Shown here: piece by piece, positions 1 to 11,369 of the stretch | Numbering within the stretch: the first letter of the stretch is position 1 | How the letters are laid out: each line of letters begins with the position of its first letter | Source of the DNA: Chaetoderma sp. LZ-2023a | Lineage: Eukaryota > Mollusca > Caudofoveata > Chaetodermatida > Chaetodermatidae | Direction: 5' to 3' | Assembly (NCBI GenBank): GCA_034401795.1 | Contig: CM067370.1 | Location: 57,581,295-57,645,294, forward strand | Length of the DNA stretch: 64,000 nucleotides | Notes under the pieces: generated by a model | The model's input: the letters and a program-made list of their open reading frames with translations, nothing else | Told to the model about the DNA's origin: nothing | The model's database searches: none | Program-made: the position numbers and the translations under genes

Positions 1-620
1 TACAGGTCCAACCTATTCGGCCCCTGGCCGAGGATGCTCTCGAACTCTGGATCTCGTCTCCTTTTATACTACTCGTGACGTCACAGACGCAGGCTCCAAC
101 CAATCATCAGTCAAGCAACAGCCAATCAGCGCATAGCTAATAATAACGCAGTCCAATGTTCTAGAACATTCTAGAAGTTCTGCGTTCACGTGGTTATGAC
201 GTCACGGCAATAGTTTGAAGATAATCAAAAGGGATTTTCCGTGGATAACTCAGCCATTTCTCAACCGATTTTGAAATGGTTTACAGATTTGGAAAGCCCG
301 TCGAATTCTGGTCTTTATTAATGCCAGATTCGGCGGGAATATGTAATTAAAAAGGATTACATGGTACCATCTCGGTACACTAAAAGTGTCATCCCATCCT
401 GGTCGTAAACTACATGCTCTGTAAAAAAAATAGCATCCAAGCATGCGCATGCGCACTATGCGTTTTAACGAACTTATTCGTTTTTATAACACGATCTCTC
501 CCATGGGCCCATATACGCTTATGGCTCTACCCAGGGGGGCGTGTTCAGCGAACGAATCCAGGACGGGCGGCACGTTCCCAGCTTGGCTAGCACGGCTGGT
601 ACCTGCCCGGTCGATCCGTA
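1..620 (-). repeat. Heat-shock-promoter repeat unit, copy A (partial, runs off the left edge)
   Basis: This is the outer end of a dispersed repeat seen again at 2420-7090 and, in the opposite orientation, at 8276-12984. Read leftwards it starts near the GATCGACCGG motif (about 618) and passes a GC-rich block. It then reaches a promoter-like stretch (HSE, CCAAT, TGACGTCA, TATAAAA) and leaves the window. Its first 600 bp match the start of copy D closely as an inverted repeat, except that D has lost the HSE. No open reading frame of note lies in it. The right border abuts coding sequence of the TGCDTTS-family pseudogene, which places a breakpoint or insertion edge at about 620. Confidence 0.7.
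62..204 (-). promoter_or_regulatory. Heat-shock-type promoter module, copy A
   Basis: Read on the minus strand, this holds a CRE-like TGACGTCA (197-204) and then a perfect heat-shock element made of five alternating TTC/GAA modules (159-180). Two inverted CCAAT boxes (122-126, 100-104), a second TGACGTCA (76-83) and TATAAAA (62-68) follow. This order is that of an inducible hsp70-type promoter. The would-be transcript leaves the window at base 1, so the gene it drives, if any, cannot be seen. That the promoter works is inference. Confidence 0.65.
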
Positions 621-2090
621 CTACACCATTACTTGTCACCAGATATCTTACCAATCACTGATGGTGGGGCTTTTGTTGTTTCAGCTGCTGATAACTGGGA
701 TCACAATGAGCATACCATAAATCAAAAAAGAAACACACATGCAATGACCAGTATTCTTGCACAACAACAGACCGATAATGTATTGACAGCAACCCACATA
801 AAACGTAGTCGATCACTTGATACGTCTGCATTAGTGGGAGATCTGACCAAAGCACTTCACTATAAGAAACTAACTAAATGGCGAGAACCATCATTTACTC
901 CACCAGTGTCTATAGACGAGATTTCGACACCTGAGACTAAACATGTTCAGATTGCTAAATTAAACGAAACTAACAATCACATTTCCAGAAGCAATGCGTT
1001 TCATGATGAGGACCTTGAAGCAAAACCTATTCCTCCTTGGGGACCCTTTCAGGCTGCTGTAGCTGAAGGTTCTGGTCAGAACATATCTAGAATCGCTTTC
1101 AGCCCCATCATTAGGGCAACCCCAACAGACATGTCTACTGTATTCACAACACTGATGCGGCTGAAGGAAATGGCAAATAGACAAGGTCAAACACACATTC
1201 CAGTTTTCTTCAACATGGGGTTACTGTCAAAGGGCCTAGAAATTACTTGGGAAAGACCAAAAGAGCTGGAGCATGTTATACATTGTTACGGCGGAATGCA
1301 CCTGCTGATGACTGTATTTTTAGCAGTGGGATATCTGCATGGTGACGCTGGTTTGAAACATCTTCTACATGAATCAGGAGATTTTGCCACAGGAACTGTT
1401 AATATGATGCTTTCGGGAAAAGATTTTGACAGGACTATATATGGTCTAAAGTTGATTGATAAAGCTCTACATGCCAGACTGTATTACCACTTTGCACCTT
1501 TGTGTGAACGGTCAGAAAATATGGTGCCAGAAAATGGCTTGATATTGCTCAATAACTTTGAAGCTGCTGTCTATAAGATGAATGCAGTGAATATTGAATA
1601 CTGCCTATCCCAGCTGCAAACTGAAATCTCCAGAAGTCTACAGCCACAGTTAGATCAGCTTTGCAAGGAAGGTCGAAAAATGTCTCCCACTTTTAGATTC
1701 TGAGAAGAATATCTCAGTCGGGTTTCGCGGGCCAATAAAAATGTTTATAAGCTCCATGAGGAATGGTATTTGAGTTCAGCAATCAAGCAAATTGCAGCTA
1801 CTACCGCATTTGTTTGTTGCAAATCACACAAACTATTCCCGTTAACTACCAGTTAACATATTAATTATGAATCATTTACCAGCCAACATTCTGAAAAACT
1901 TTCAGGATGGAAACTTTGTAGCAAAACTTACCTCAGACAGTTTAATTCAGTTTGTTTGGACTACACTATCGAAACAACTGAAAACAAGGCTTTGGAGAAA
2001 AATGGATGGATAATCAGGCTCACACTTAAAGGATCTGCACTTCTCAGATGGTTCATGGCAAGACCAATTACATGCCAATATACGAGGGTT
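621..2090 (+). pseudogene. TGCDTTS-family protein, N-terminal half (broken copy)
   Basis: An open frame runs from the breakpoint at about 621 to an in-frame TGA at 1701-1703, where the family would have Trp. The same frame stays readable to about 1855. A further matching piece lies at about 1956-2090, ending in the LLRWFMARPIT stretch. I recognise this from large uncharacterised proteins common in cnidarian and mollusc genomes. Marker motifs are NWDHNEHT near the start and a GGMHLL...GYLHGDAGL block in the middle. The function of the half is unknown. The C-terminal half of apparently the same copy lies at 13228-15011. The stop, the frame breaks and the abrupt ends make it a pseudogene. The family is likely mobile or multicopy, but that is inference. 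Confidence 0.6.
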
Positions 2091-2419
2091 GGCTTAAATG
2101 TTTGTAGGTCGACTATTGTAGCTCGTGGGGGTACGTACTGGTCCGCTATGGCATTTCCGGCCATTGCACCGCAAGTGCACGATGACCGGGATTGCTGGTT
2201 AGCTGTGGATCTCGGGGTTGCAGATCCCGTATGACATCTCTCCGAGAAATACAAAAACCGACTTCTAGGGCCGGTGAAGCAATGATGTTCCAGTGGGGCC
2301 ATGCGACCATTGTCGCCAAGATTGAACCACAAGGTCTCGTCCCAACTATTTGTGTCAACGGTGTGTCTGTCCATACTAATTTAGAGATATGGAACAATTT
2401 GTAATTAACACAGTAGAAA
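2091..2419. other. Unassigned junction between pseudogene and repeat copy B
   Basis: After the RWFMARPIT end of the pseudogene, about 330 bp match neither the TGCDTTS family nor copy D of the heat-shock repeat. Frames of up to 137 codons occur on the minus strand, but I recognise no domain in them. It may be older inserted DNA. Confidence 0.3.
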
Positions 2420-5400
2420 TATTAATATACTATACAAACAAGATGAATTGTTTGACAGTAAATGAGCACACAATAATACACAACATAGAGCTATATGGTG
2501 TTCTTTCCACGTTGTGCCACCAGAGGTACCACACAGGTTCTTGAATCTGCAGAGGTATCACCGCAAGAGAAGCATCCGCAACGAAGTCACTAGGTAGTTT
2601 AATATAAACTAGTATACCCCTAACACACACACAAAGGAAATATTGTTGTTGGGAGAGGTAAGTGTCTCACGCGGGCCTCCGTTACAGGAAAATGCCTTCA
2701 ACACAGAAGCGGAGGAAAAGAGAGGCAAAAAGGGCCACTCTTTTGTTCAACAGAAAAATGCTAAGTGAAGATCCTAGTGAAACAATAATTAATGTGATGC
2801 ATGCTGGTTTATGTGAAGACGGGACGACCGATTTCAGAGGAATTTCAAAGTCACCGTCTTATGCAGTTCCAAAGATACTGTATTGGTAGATGCCGCTTTA
2901 TTTATGCGGGCCTTCTGTTACCGTCTAACCTATCATTTAGTTGTTAGAAACAGAAACTAGTTTTGGCCGCAAGTGGCAGGAATTCCGACCTAACTTTAGA
3001 TACAGTTGTCCAATGGGCGCAGACGCCTCGCTTCCCGTAGGTCGCCTGGATTAGCATCTACCTCCAAGGACAGCATGCGTACATGTTACCACACAAGGCA
3101 TCCGAATTCGATGAAAATCCAGCTACCTTGTCCCGCAACCACATAAAACATCACCTGGACAATGGCTACGTTTCACACAAGCAAGTTTTGATTCCGGACA
3201 TGTCTTTATGGTGGGGTGGAGAGATGGATATCCATCGTGAGCATCCATCCCATGAGGGCGTAACGCGCTCCACGCTTCATCCAGACACTGCAACGAATTG
3301 GATGGAGATCCGTATCTCATCCGTCACCGCGTGCTACGGATCTAACAGTTGACCTGTCGTTAGAGTTAAGTTCCAATATGCCCAAATATGCACTGCTAAT
3401 TCACATTTTATAACTATATGTTTTCGCAGTGCTTTCATTGGCAGGGTTATCCAGCTAACGAGTATCTGAAGGTAAGAGGGAGATGTATGTAAATCAGCAC
3501 GTTAACTTCTTCTTCTTCTTCTTTTCGTTCGCTGATCATACCGCCAGTCCTAAAGTGACTATCGACATGATCATAAGCATTAAGTGCGTGGATCCATGGT
3601 TTATTAGAGTGCACCGTGTGGCCTGGAACCTCCGTCATCAACACTCGAGATTTCTGTCAGGGTTACCTCACCCTTACTTCCTTTAGTCGCCTCTTACAAC
3701 ATGCAGAGGATACGGAAGGTGTATTCTAAGCCCCACCTACAGGGCAAAGCACGTTAACCATCACCGCTCTGAAACCTCCGATAGTTTCCAGGGTCGGATC
3801 CGATCAATTTGCTAATGGGAAGTCCAAACAATTAGTAAGCTATGCGGCTGGTGGATCGTGGAAAGAGACAATAACTTAATATATGAGGCCCTATAGGTAA
3901 TTGGCCAGTTTTACACAACCTTGCCGGAGTGTGGGGCTACATTACCGCAACAACCGGAAAAGAGGTGTTCACTATATGTCTCTAATCGAAGAAATCGTCA
4001 CTAACCACTTTAACCTATCCTATCGAGCTGAATAGTAAGGTTTAGTCGGTAACATGCTGGACTCAAACAATTAGAGCACGATCAGCGACCTCAGTGTAAA
4101 ATTGATGATGGCGGGAATAAAGTGATGCGGATATATTTGTTGCTGTATAGTATTTCCTAGCGTATTGCGGTCCAAAGTTTTCTACAATTACACAAGACAT
4201 ACTAACTGGATGGCTAACTGCCATGTACAACTAACCATTGCAATAAATAGATTATAATTAAATGAGGTAGTTAAATATCACAGATTGATAAACTTAAACG
4301 GTGCGGCTAGTTGAAAGCACCCACAGTAAACAAGGATATTATTCACAATAAAACAGAAATTATAAATTACGGCCTTAAGACTGGTGAGGTACCTATTAGT
4401 CATCAGTACCTTATACGGAAATGATAATTTAAATGTACAATAGTATAGTTACTTGAGTACCTAATAGTCATCGGTATGGAACAGGCTACTATGTTACTGA
4501 ATTGAGGCGCTAATGTAAGGGAATTAGCTGACGTTGGCGTGGATTAGATTACTGTACATTGTGAAACACCAATGCATTTTAACCAAAAGACAAAACCACA
4601 GTAATGATTATGACGTCATTAATCAAATGATTACCGGATATTTTATTCTGCCAAAATGCTCAACCCAAAATAAGGAAAGCTTATGGGACCGATTTGAGGT
4701 GAATTCTAACACTTCCTTATCTTGGCTCGACGTATGGAGGAGTAATCTGCATTAGCATTTGAACTTTAACCTATTGATTCACAATATGGTGGTAATTAAG
4801 AGGAAATAAACAGACAGATTTGAAAAATAATATTCATTCATTCTTGCCTACTCTCTGATCTGTTGTAAAATTATAGCAGTATTGTACAGTTGACATGATT
4901 GTTACAATTGATATAGTATATGAATATAAAAATGATTCTGTTGAAGCAAGATTTCAAAATTATAACTACTGAAACCCTCAATGTCCTACGTTGAATATTC
5001 ATAAACTAATTTGACCCAAAACAAGAACTCTAATCCTTGAAGTCATATCTAGATCGAAACGACCATTATCGATCCAACGGATTGATCCAATCCCTGCTCT
5101 TTCTTTGAGTTTTGATAACAATCACATCAAATCGATTTTTCGATCTGATGTCATTTATATCAATCCTCAAAGCATATCACAGACGATTTAGTTCACTTCA
5201 GAAATCATAAATGCTCATTTTTATATTTGAACTTCACAATGGAAACATTCTCTCAGCCACGCCAGTGTATATGGCCGGCGTAGAAATATATACACATGAG
5301 ACGATGGCTGCCTACATCACAACTTCGCTAAGGCGCAACTAACTCTCACGAAGTCAACCACCGAATACTTGTCGAGGCGACGATTTTAACACATGCACAC

Positions 5401-7090
5401 AATGTATTGTGACCCGTCTGGATCACGCGGATATACAACAACATGTTGATTTGTAACTCCTACATAACTGCTCAAATAATCCATAGAGACTCCATACATT
5501 TTATAAATAATGAAATCTACATTGATTATGACCTAATCATAAAAACAAATACAATTATCTTAATTCTAACTGATATAAATTTTGTATAAATGTAAATCTC
5601 GATCACGAATATTCCCTACACTTTTATAATTGACATGAAGTAATTTATTTCATTAAATCAACCAGAAAGCATGCAAGACTGAATAACAATCTGTCTAACT
5701 ATATGGATTTGGAGTCCAAATATGTTGCGGGTGGCATAAGCTAACGTGATTGTATAGAAATGTGATTGCTATGTATGATCTTACAATCATATGATAGCAA
5801 CCGTCATCACACTAACATATTCATAGTGTGAGTCGACACGTTCTCTGAAGCTGGAGATTTCCGCTGCTGGTTTCTGCAGGCTGGTCCCTGCAAGCTGACT
5901 CCTCCAGACAGGGTAGACATGGTTCACACTCAGGACAGTGAAACAAAGCAGTGAAGAATGTCTATTAGATAGTCTTGGTAACTAGTATATAATTTATACG
6001 GAAGTGAGAAAGTTATCCGTCCGGCGATGGAAATAGTAAAGTTGAAGGTTGCCCATCAACAGAGAGGGCGGTATATAACATTAGGCAGTTGCATAGCTCT
6101 TGCAGCGCACCCAGCAAAGTTCCACCAGACTGTGGTCAAAAAGTTAATTAAACACATACGACATGCAGTGCGGAAATTGAAGTTCACTTTTCAGCGTGGT
6201 TGGCAGATCCGGCAAGTCATCCACCAAGAATCACTGTAAGCTCTACATTCCGTAGAATCACATCCCGGGCCCACACAGCCCTTTCCGCAGAGGTGTTCCC
6301 TTTAAACAAGTCCAGAAATGGGAACCATAACTAATTATTTTGCTCCCGGATGGCCATCCGGAAGCATCCGAAATTCTGTAATGCAGAAAGTCCGAGAACT
6401 GCTATCCGGTGCAGGTGAGCTGAAAGCCGAATGGAACCGCGGTGATGTTCTGTATCTTCCATCGGTGTTCTGGTTCACTCGTCAAGTCTCGCACTTCCAG
6501 CCAGTCCTCCAGATGGGTCGGTCTCCACGCCGACGATGCTCCTGATTCTCGATTTTTCACCCCTTTTATACTGCACGTGACGTCAGAGACAGGTGCCTCA
6601 GCCAATAAGCGGCCGAGCAGTAGCCAATCAGCGTGCAGCAAGATCAGTGACGTATTTACCACGTTCTAGAACATTCTAGATCTATTTATGCATACACACG
6701 ATTACGACGTCAAAAGCAATATTTTGAAGATGATTTAAAGGGATTTTCGTGGATAACTCAGCCATTTCCGGGCTGATTTTAAAATGGTTAACAGTTCTAG
6801 AAAGCTCGTGATCGGTACCAAGAACAACGAGAACGGAATAATTAAAGGTTTTTACGAGTACCCACTCGGTACACTACAGGCATGCACTCGCTTCCAATTC
6901 TGTGACGTGTTGTCAGGGAAGCTGACCCACGCACATGCGCACCACACGTTTTATCAGACTTTTAACGAAAACCTCTCATAGGGCTTATGTACGCGTACCA
7001 TCCTACCCAGGGGGCATGCTCAGAGCGAATCCGGAGTGGTTGTTTCGTCCCCAGCTTTGCTGGGATGGCCAGTACCCGTCCGGTCGGTCT
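2420..7090 (-). repeat. Heat-shock-promoter repeat unit, copy B (near full length)
   Basis: Inverted relative to copy D, this unit is recognisable at several separated points: the start block (7000-7090), the promoter (6564-6680) and the GGATGACTTGCCGGATCTGC-like block (about 6180-6237). Further matches are a CCCCACACTCCGGC block (about 3925-3942), a GAAAGCACTGCGAAAACA block (about 3420-3438) and a CTGTGTGGTACCTC block near the end (about 2520-2540). It has about 1.3 kb more than copy D between the promoter and the 4.2-kb point. Only short unconvincing frames occur inside, such as 2662-2889 (a Lys/Arg-rich 75-residue frame I do not recognise). At 3650-3740 there is a stretch resembling a widespread invertebrate repeat tail (GTCGCCTCTTACAACATGC). 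What carries the unit is unknown. Confidence 0.6.
6564..6680 (-). promoter_or_regulatory. Heat-shock-type promoter module, copy B
   Basis: This has the same arrangement as copy A, read leftwards: an HSE (TTCTAGAACATTCTAGA, 6664-6680), inverted CCAAT boxes (6624-6628, 6602-6606), TGACGTCA (6578-6585) and TATAAAA (6564-6570). The conserved AGCATCGTCGGC stretch after the TATA box parallels AGCATCCTCGGCC in copies A and D. The downstream minus-strand sequence contains no HSP70 or other recognisable protein over more than 4 kb. Confidence 0.6.
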
Positions 7091-7424
7091 GCGCTACACC
7101 CAACCCCTCCTAGTTTGACACCCATGACAAATGATCACGCATGGCGGATCGAACGCACAGGAGCATGCTAGGTGGGAAGTATAGACTTCCCAAGGAGGCA
7201 TGTGGCCGAGAGGAGAGTGATGCAACAGATGCGTGTTCATAAGAAAGAGCACATAGAGTGCGAAAGAGTTTGGGAGGGAGGCATACCATTGATTTTTATT
7301 TTTAGATCTGGAATTATTTTTCCAGGAATTATTTTTCCAGGTCTTTTCTTTTTTGGTTTATGTTTCACAGTGCGTGCATACCTTTATGTAGATCTCTTAA
7401 TTGCCTAAACAATAGTTCGCATGG

Positions 7425-7530
7425 GTACGCCTACTACCCTACCTAGGGGGGGGGGGGCGTGCTTGGAGCGAATCTGCAGTGGCCGTTCCGTACCCAGCTT
7501 CGCTGAGACGGTCAGTCCGTGCTATACAAT
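7425..7530 (-). repeat. Heat-shock repeat unit, copy C (start fragment only)
   Basis: About 100 bp match the first block of copies A, B and D (the TAGGTAGGG...CTCGAATC-type stretch with a G-run at about 7446-7457). The sequence then diverges, with no promoter. It lies between copy B and the mariner piece. Confidence 0.5.
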
Positions 7531-7675
7531 GAAGGAGTAATGCCAGATCAATGAAACTCAGCATGCATTTATTTCAATCGTCTTGATAACTAATTGCATT
7601 GTTGTTTTCAGGTATGGTTGTATTTGTTTTTTCGTAGATGACTCCGAAAGTTGGTGGCAGCGAGTATTCATAAAA

Positions 7676-8279
7676 ATGGACAAAATTTGGCATCGTGGTG
7701 TCATCAAGTACCTGCAGAAAAAGGGTTTAACTCTACAGGACATTCATGCCGATATGGTTACTACATTAGAGGATGACGCTCCAGCTTTATCAACAGTGCA
7801 AAAGTGGGCAGCACAATTTAAGAGTGGTAGAGAGAGCCTGGAAGATGACACAAGGTCTGGACATCCTGCAAGTGCCACCAATGATGAAAACATTGATCGT
7901 GTTCACCACATGGTAATGGATGATAGGCGTTTGACTCTCAATCAGATAGCTAATGCTATTAGAACCTCCCATGAGAGACTTAACAACATTCTGAGTACAG
8001 TACCACGTCTTTTGACCCCTGATCAAAAGCTCACCAGGCTGACCATGTCACGGGAGAACTTAAAGCGTTTTAAAGCAGATCCATCTAATTTCATCGAACG
8101 ATTCCTTACCCAGGATGAGTGCTGTGTCTACCACTTCTAGCCAGAGACAGAGACAATTCATGCAGTGGAAACATACGTTCTCAACCCCTCCAAAGAAGGC
8201 CAAGGTCGTTTCATCTACGGGTAAGGTGATAGCCTCAGTTTTCTGGGATGCAAAGGGCATTGTGTTTGTAGTTCAGATC
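7676..8279 (+). pseudogene. Mariner transposase, N-terminal part
   Basis: The ATG at 7676 starts a typical mariner helix-turn-helix region (DKIWHRGVIKYLQKKGL, then RSGHPASA and LTLNQIANA) leading to the first catalytic Asp in FLTQDECCVYHF. An in-frame TAG replaces the expected Gln right after this (8138-8140), and the reading shifts frame. The continuing MQWKH...VFWDAKGIVFV stretch runs to about 8275, where heat-shock repeat copy D begins abruptly. The second and third catalytic acids are missing here. The extreme C-terminus reappears at 12985-13083. It is dead as a transposase. Confidence 0.85.
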
Positions 8280-8621
8280 GACCGGTCGGATACTGGCCAT
8301 ACCAGCTGAGCTGGGTACGCGCCGCCCGTCCTGGATTCGTTTCCTGAACACGCCCCTCTGGGTAGAGCCATAAGCGTATATAAGCCTATGGGAGAGATAG
8401 CGTCGAAAAACGGCTAAGTTCGTTAAAACGCATGATGCGCATGCGTGCGCCAAGACACTTATATGGAGCGCGTAGTTACGACCTAGATAGGATGGCGCTT
8501 TTAGTGTACCGAGATGGTACCCTGTAATCCTTATTGATTGCCTGTTCCCGTTAAATCTGACATTAGTCAAGACCAGAATTCAACGGGCTTTTCAAATCTG
8601 TAAGCCATTTCAAAATCGCTG

Positions 8622-8686
8622 ATTGGCTCTTGCTCGAACGATGATTGGATGAAGCCTGCGCCTGTGACGTCACGAGGAGTATAAAA
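8622..8686 (+). promoter_or_regulatory. TATA/CRE/CCAAT promoter remnant, copy D (HSE lost)
   Basis: TATAAAA (8680-8686) follows TGACGTCA (8665-8672) and two ATTGG boxes (8644-8648, 8622-8626), as in copies A and B but on the plus strand. The stretch that holds the HSE in A and B is deleted: sequence equivalent to about 270 in copy A joins directly to sequence equivalent to about 130. Confidence 0.55.
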
Positions 8687-9725
8687 GGTGAAGCGATCCA
8701 GTGATCGAGAGCATCCTCGGCCAGGGGCCGAACAGGTTGGAACTGTACGAGCTACAATCGACAGATATTACGCATATGACTTCAGTTTCCGTCGCGTTCC
8801 TGTAGCTACCAGTAGCCAACCCACCACAGTAAAAACAATTTTGTAGACTCCCTACTTACGGGAGTGATTTGGAACTTCTGATAATTGTTCACGAATACTA
8901 ACATCTACATTCGGAACACAAATTTGCGGTGAGGCCTTTACGGCCTGAATATGTTAGTCTACAGAGGCAGGATGTTCTTTGATGGATGACTCGCCGGATC
9001 TGCCGGCCATGCCTAAAAGTGGTATTTCAAAGGCGCCACACTAATATCGTGTTGGTTCTTCCGACCGCAGCCAGTGCGTCTTCAGAGCTGGCTAACGTAC
9101 CCAGCATCATGAAGCTTTGTTTTGTATCCTCGTTTGCCTCTGACAACCCCCGCTAGTGATGGGTTGTTTACACCTTCCATCCGTGCCATCAGTGTATGGG
9201 AACTTTCTTCCCCACGTAGTGCTATCGTATCTTTTACTGACTGCTCGTTAGACATTCTATTAGGCCTACAGCACTAAGCGATGCACTCCCGCCATGAGTG
9301 TTCTTGCGGAAGTCTTGTTTGCGGAAAACAGCTTGCGGGAACGAACCTGCGGGAACTTTCCATCTTCCGGAGAGCGCATCATCTCACGACGACTACGGAT
9401 TGACGTATCAATTTCAGTAACACGGTAGCCTAACTTAGGAATGACTACCAAGTATTCAAGTAACTATACTTCACAGTTTAATTATTTCTCTATATAGGTT
9501 TTGTTAATTATATTGTATCCGCAATAACGGTCACGATGACTAAAAGGAACCGTAACGGTCTTAGGACCGCTAGTTATAATTTCTGTATTTGTTGATAATT
9601 ATTCTCATTTTCCTCAATGCGTTGCTAACCGCACTATAGTAGGTTCGTTAACCTGTACCGTTATATATATCTTGAGCATTTGACACTGTATTGATTGTTC
9701 TGGTTAGATTATGTATATATATATA

Positions 9726-11369
9726 CACCTGTGCAAAAGTTAAGCACCACCCTATTTTTACGCACATGCGAGGGTATATTCATGTGCTATGAAGAAAGCA
9801 ATAGCATAAACATTTATGTACCCATCCATCTTAGTGCAAGAGGTAATAATGCAACTAGAGGAATGCTGATTATGATGGTGGGGAAACACTGTATGTTTTT
9901 GTTTGAACTTGAAAACGAGGCCTGAATATGGTTATGTTGACACAACTGACAACTATTGCCCTACAGTTGACACACGTGGCTAGATTGTCATTAATGGTGT
10001 CTGAAAACGAAGTTTAACATCTGTGCACGAGTTTGAGACTGTCATTATTAATACCGGGTATATCCACCTTGTGCCTGGATGACGGCCTGGACATGACGTC
10101 TCATGCTGGTCACCAACCAACTGATACGCCATTGTGGTATTCGTTGCCATTCAAGATGGAGTGCGTCTGTTAATTCCTGTAGGTTCTGCACAGGAGGATC
10201 CCTCCTTCTCACCATGTCTCCCAGAATGTCCCAGATATGCTCAATAGGGTTCATGTCACGGCTCCTTGCTGGCCATGGTAGGGTTTCGATGGCATTCTGG
10301 CGGAGGTATTCATGCACAGCTCTAGCACGATGTGGTCGGGCGTTGTCATCCATGAATATAGGGTGGGTTCCAGGTGCATGATTTACAAAATGAGGGACCA
10401 CAACTCTATCCAGTATGGAATCTTGATATCTTTGTCCATTTAGTGTTCCAGGTACAGTCAACAGATCCAGCTTACAATCAAATGAGATGCACCCCCATAT
10501 CATAACGGAAACTCCACCAAATGGAACTTCTTCCATGATGTTACAATGGTCGTACGCCGTGCGTCTGGACCTCCATACACGAGTTCGACCATCTGTGGCA
10601 TGAAGCAGGAACCGACTTTCATCGGACCAGTGTATCTCATGTTCCACTGTCTTCTTTCGTTGCACTACCTCAGACGCTCCTCTTTGTGGTGTGCAGTGAG
10701 GAGAGGACGTCTGACAGGTCTCCTAGCTTTCATGCCAGCAGCATACAGTCTCCTTTTGACGGTAGACATTGACACTCTATTGCGCGTTTCCCATTGCTGG
10801 CTGAGCACTCTGCTGTTGGTGAATGGAGATCTCCTAACAAGGCGTACTAGGGCTCGATCATCACGGGCAGTAGTCTTCTTCGGTCTTCCAGATCTAGGCC
10901 TGTCCTTCACCTCGTTAGTTTGCCCATGTTTTGCAATCAGACGACTGATTACAGTATGGTTAATGTTCAGCTGTCTGCCAATCTCTCTGCATGACATACC
11001 AGTGGTATGCATGCCTATGATTTGCCATTTCACACGATCACTTAACCTTCGTCTTGCCATAGCGGTTCACAATCAAGAGCTAATTCTCTCTGTACAAATA
11101 AACCACGGTCATGAACACAAAATTCCTAATCTTGTCGCCTAATTCTGTATGTAATGTTCTACACCTCAAACTGGACTTTTACATAACTGAACACGTGTGC
11201 TGTTTCCCGCCACGCACGGACATCAAGCGGCGTGAAGTCATGCATGCATGTGCATTTCGTACTTGGAATTATGTCAGCTAACGCGGGGACAAAAAGTATG
11301 GCAGCCTAGTTGTACCATCATGTTTCTATGTTCTATTGTTTTTGCTGGTGCTTAACTTTTGCACAGGTG
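9726..11369 (-). mobile_element. Tc1-family transposon, full length
   Basis: Inverted ends starting CACCTGTGCAAAAGTTAAGC (9726 onward) and its complement (ending 11369) are each flanked by a TA, the Tc1/mariner target site. The length of 1644 bp is normal for Tc1. The single transposase gene lies on the minus strand and is interrupted. The element sits inside heat-shock repeat copy D, so it is the youngest layer of the local nest. Confidence 0.93.
10048..11060 (-). pseudogene. Tc1 transposase (DD34E), one frame break
   Basis: The first part (11060-10665) begins MARRRLSDRVKWQIIG and holds the paired-like helix-turn-helix DNA-binding domain and the basic GRPKKT linker. The second part (10665-10048) holds the catalytic core: WSDESRF (first Asp), MDDNARPHRA (second Asp) and NPIEHIWD (Glu). 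Exactly 34 residues separate the second Asp from the Glu. A TAG at 10667-10665 and a shift to another frame separate the halves. Otherwise the gene is full length (about 336 codons), which suggests recent inactivation by one small lesion. Confidence 0.93.

Noticed and set aside
2662-2889. 75-codon Lys/Arg-rich frame in heat-shock repeat copy B
   Set aside because: No recognised domain, and the surrounding unit is non-coding in copy D. It is too short to support.
6402-6662. 86-codon minus-strand frame downstream of promoter B as an HSP70 start
   Set aside because: It overlaps the promoter itself and contains no HSP70 signature. No HSP70 coding sequence occurs in the window.
1-8750. Copies A and D as the long terminal inverted repeats of one 8.7-kb transposon
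   Set aside because: Copy D continues far past 8750 into sequence shared with copy B, and its edges match a mariner insertion. They are separate copies of one unit, not paired ends.
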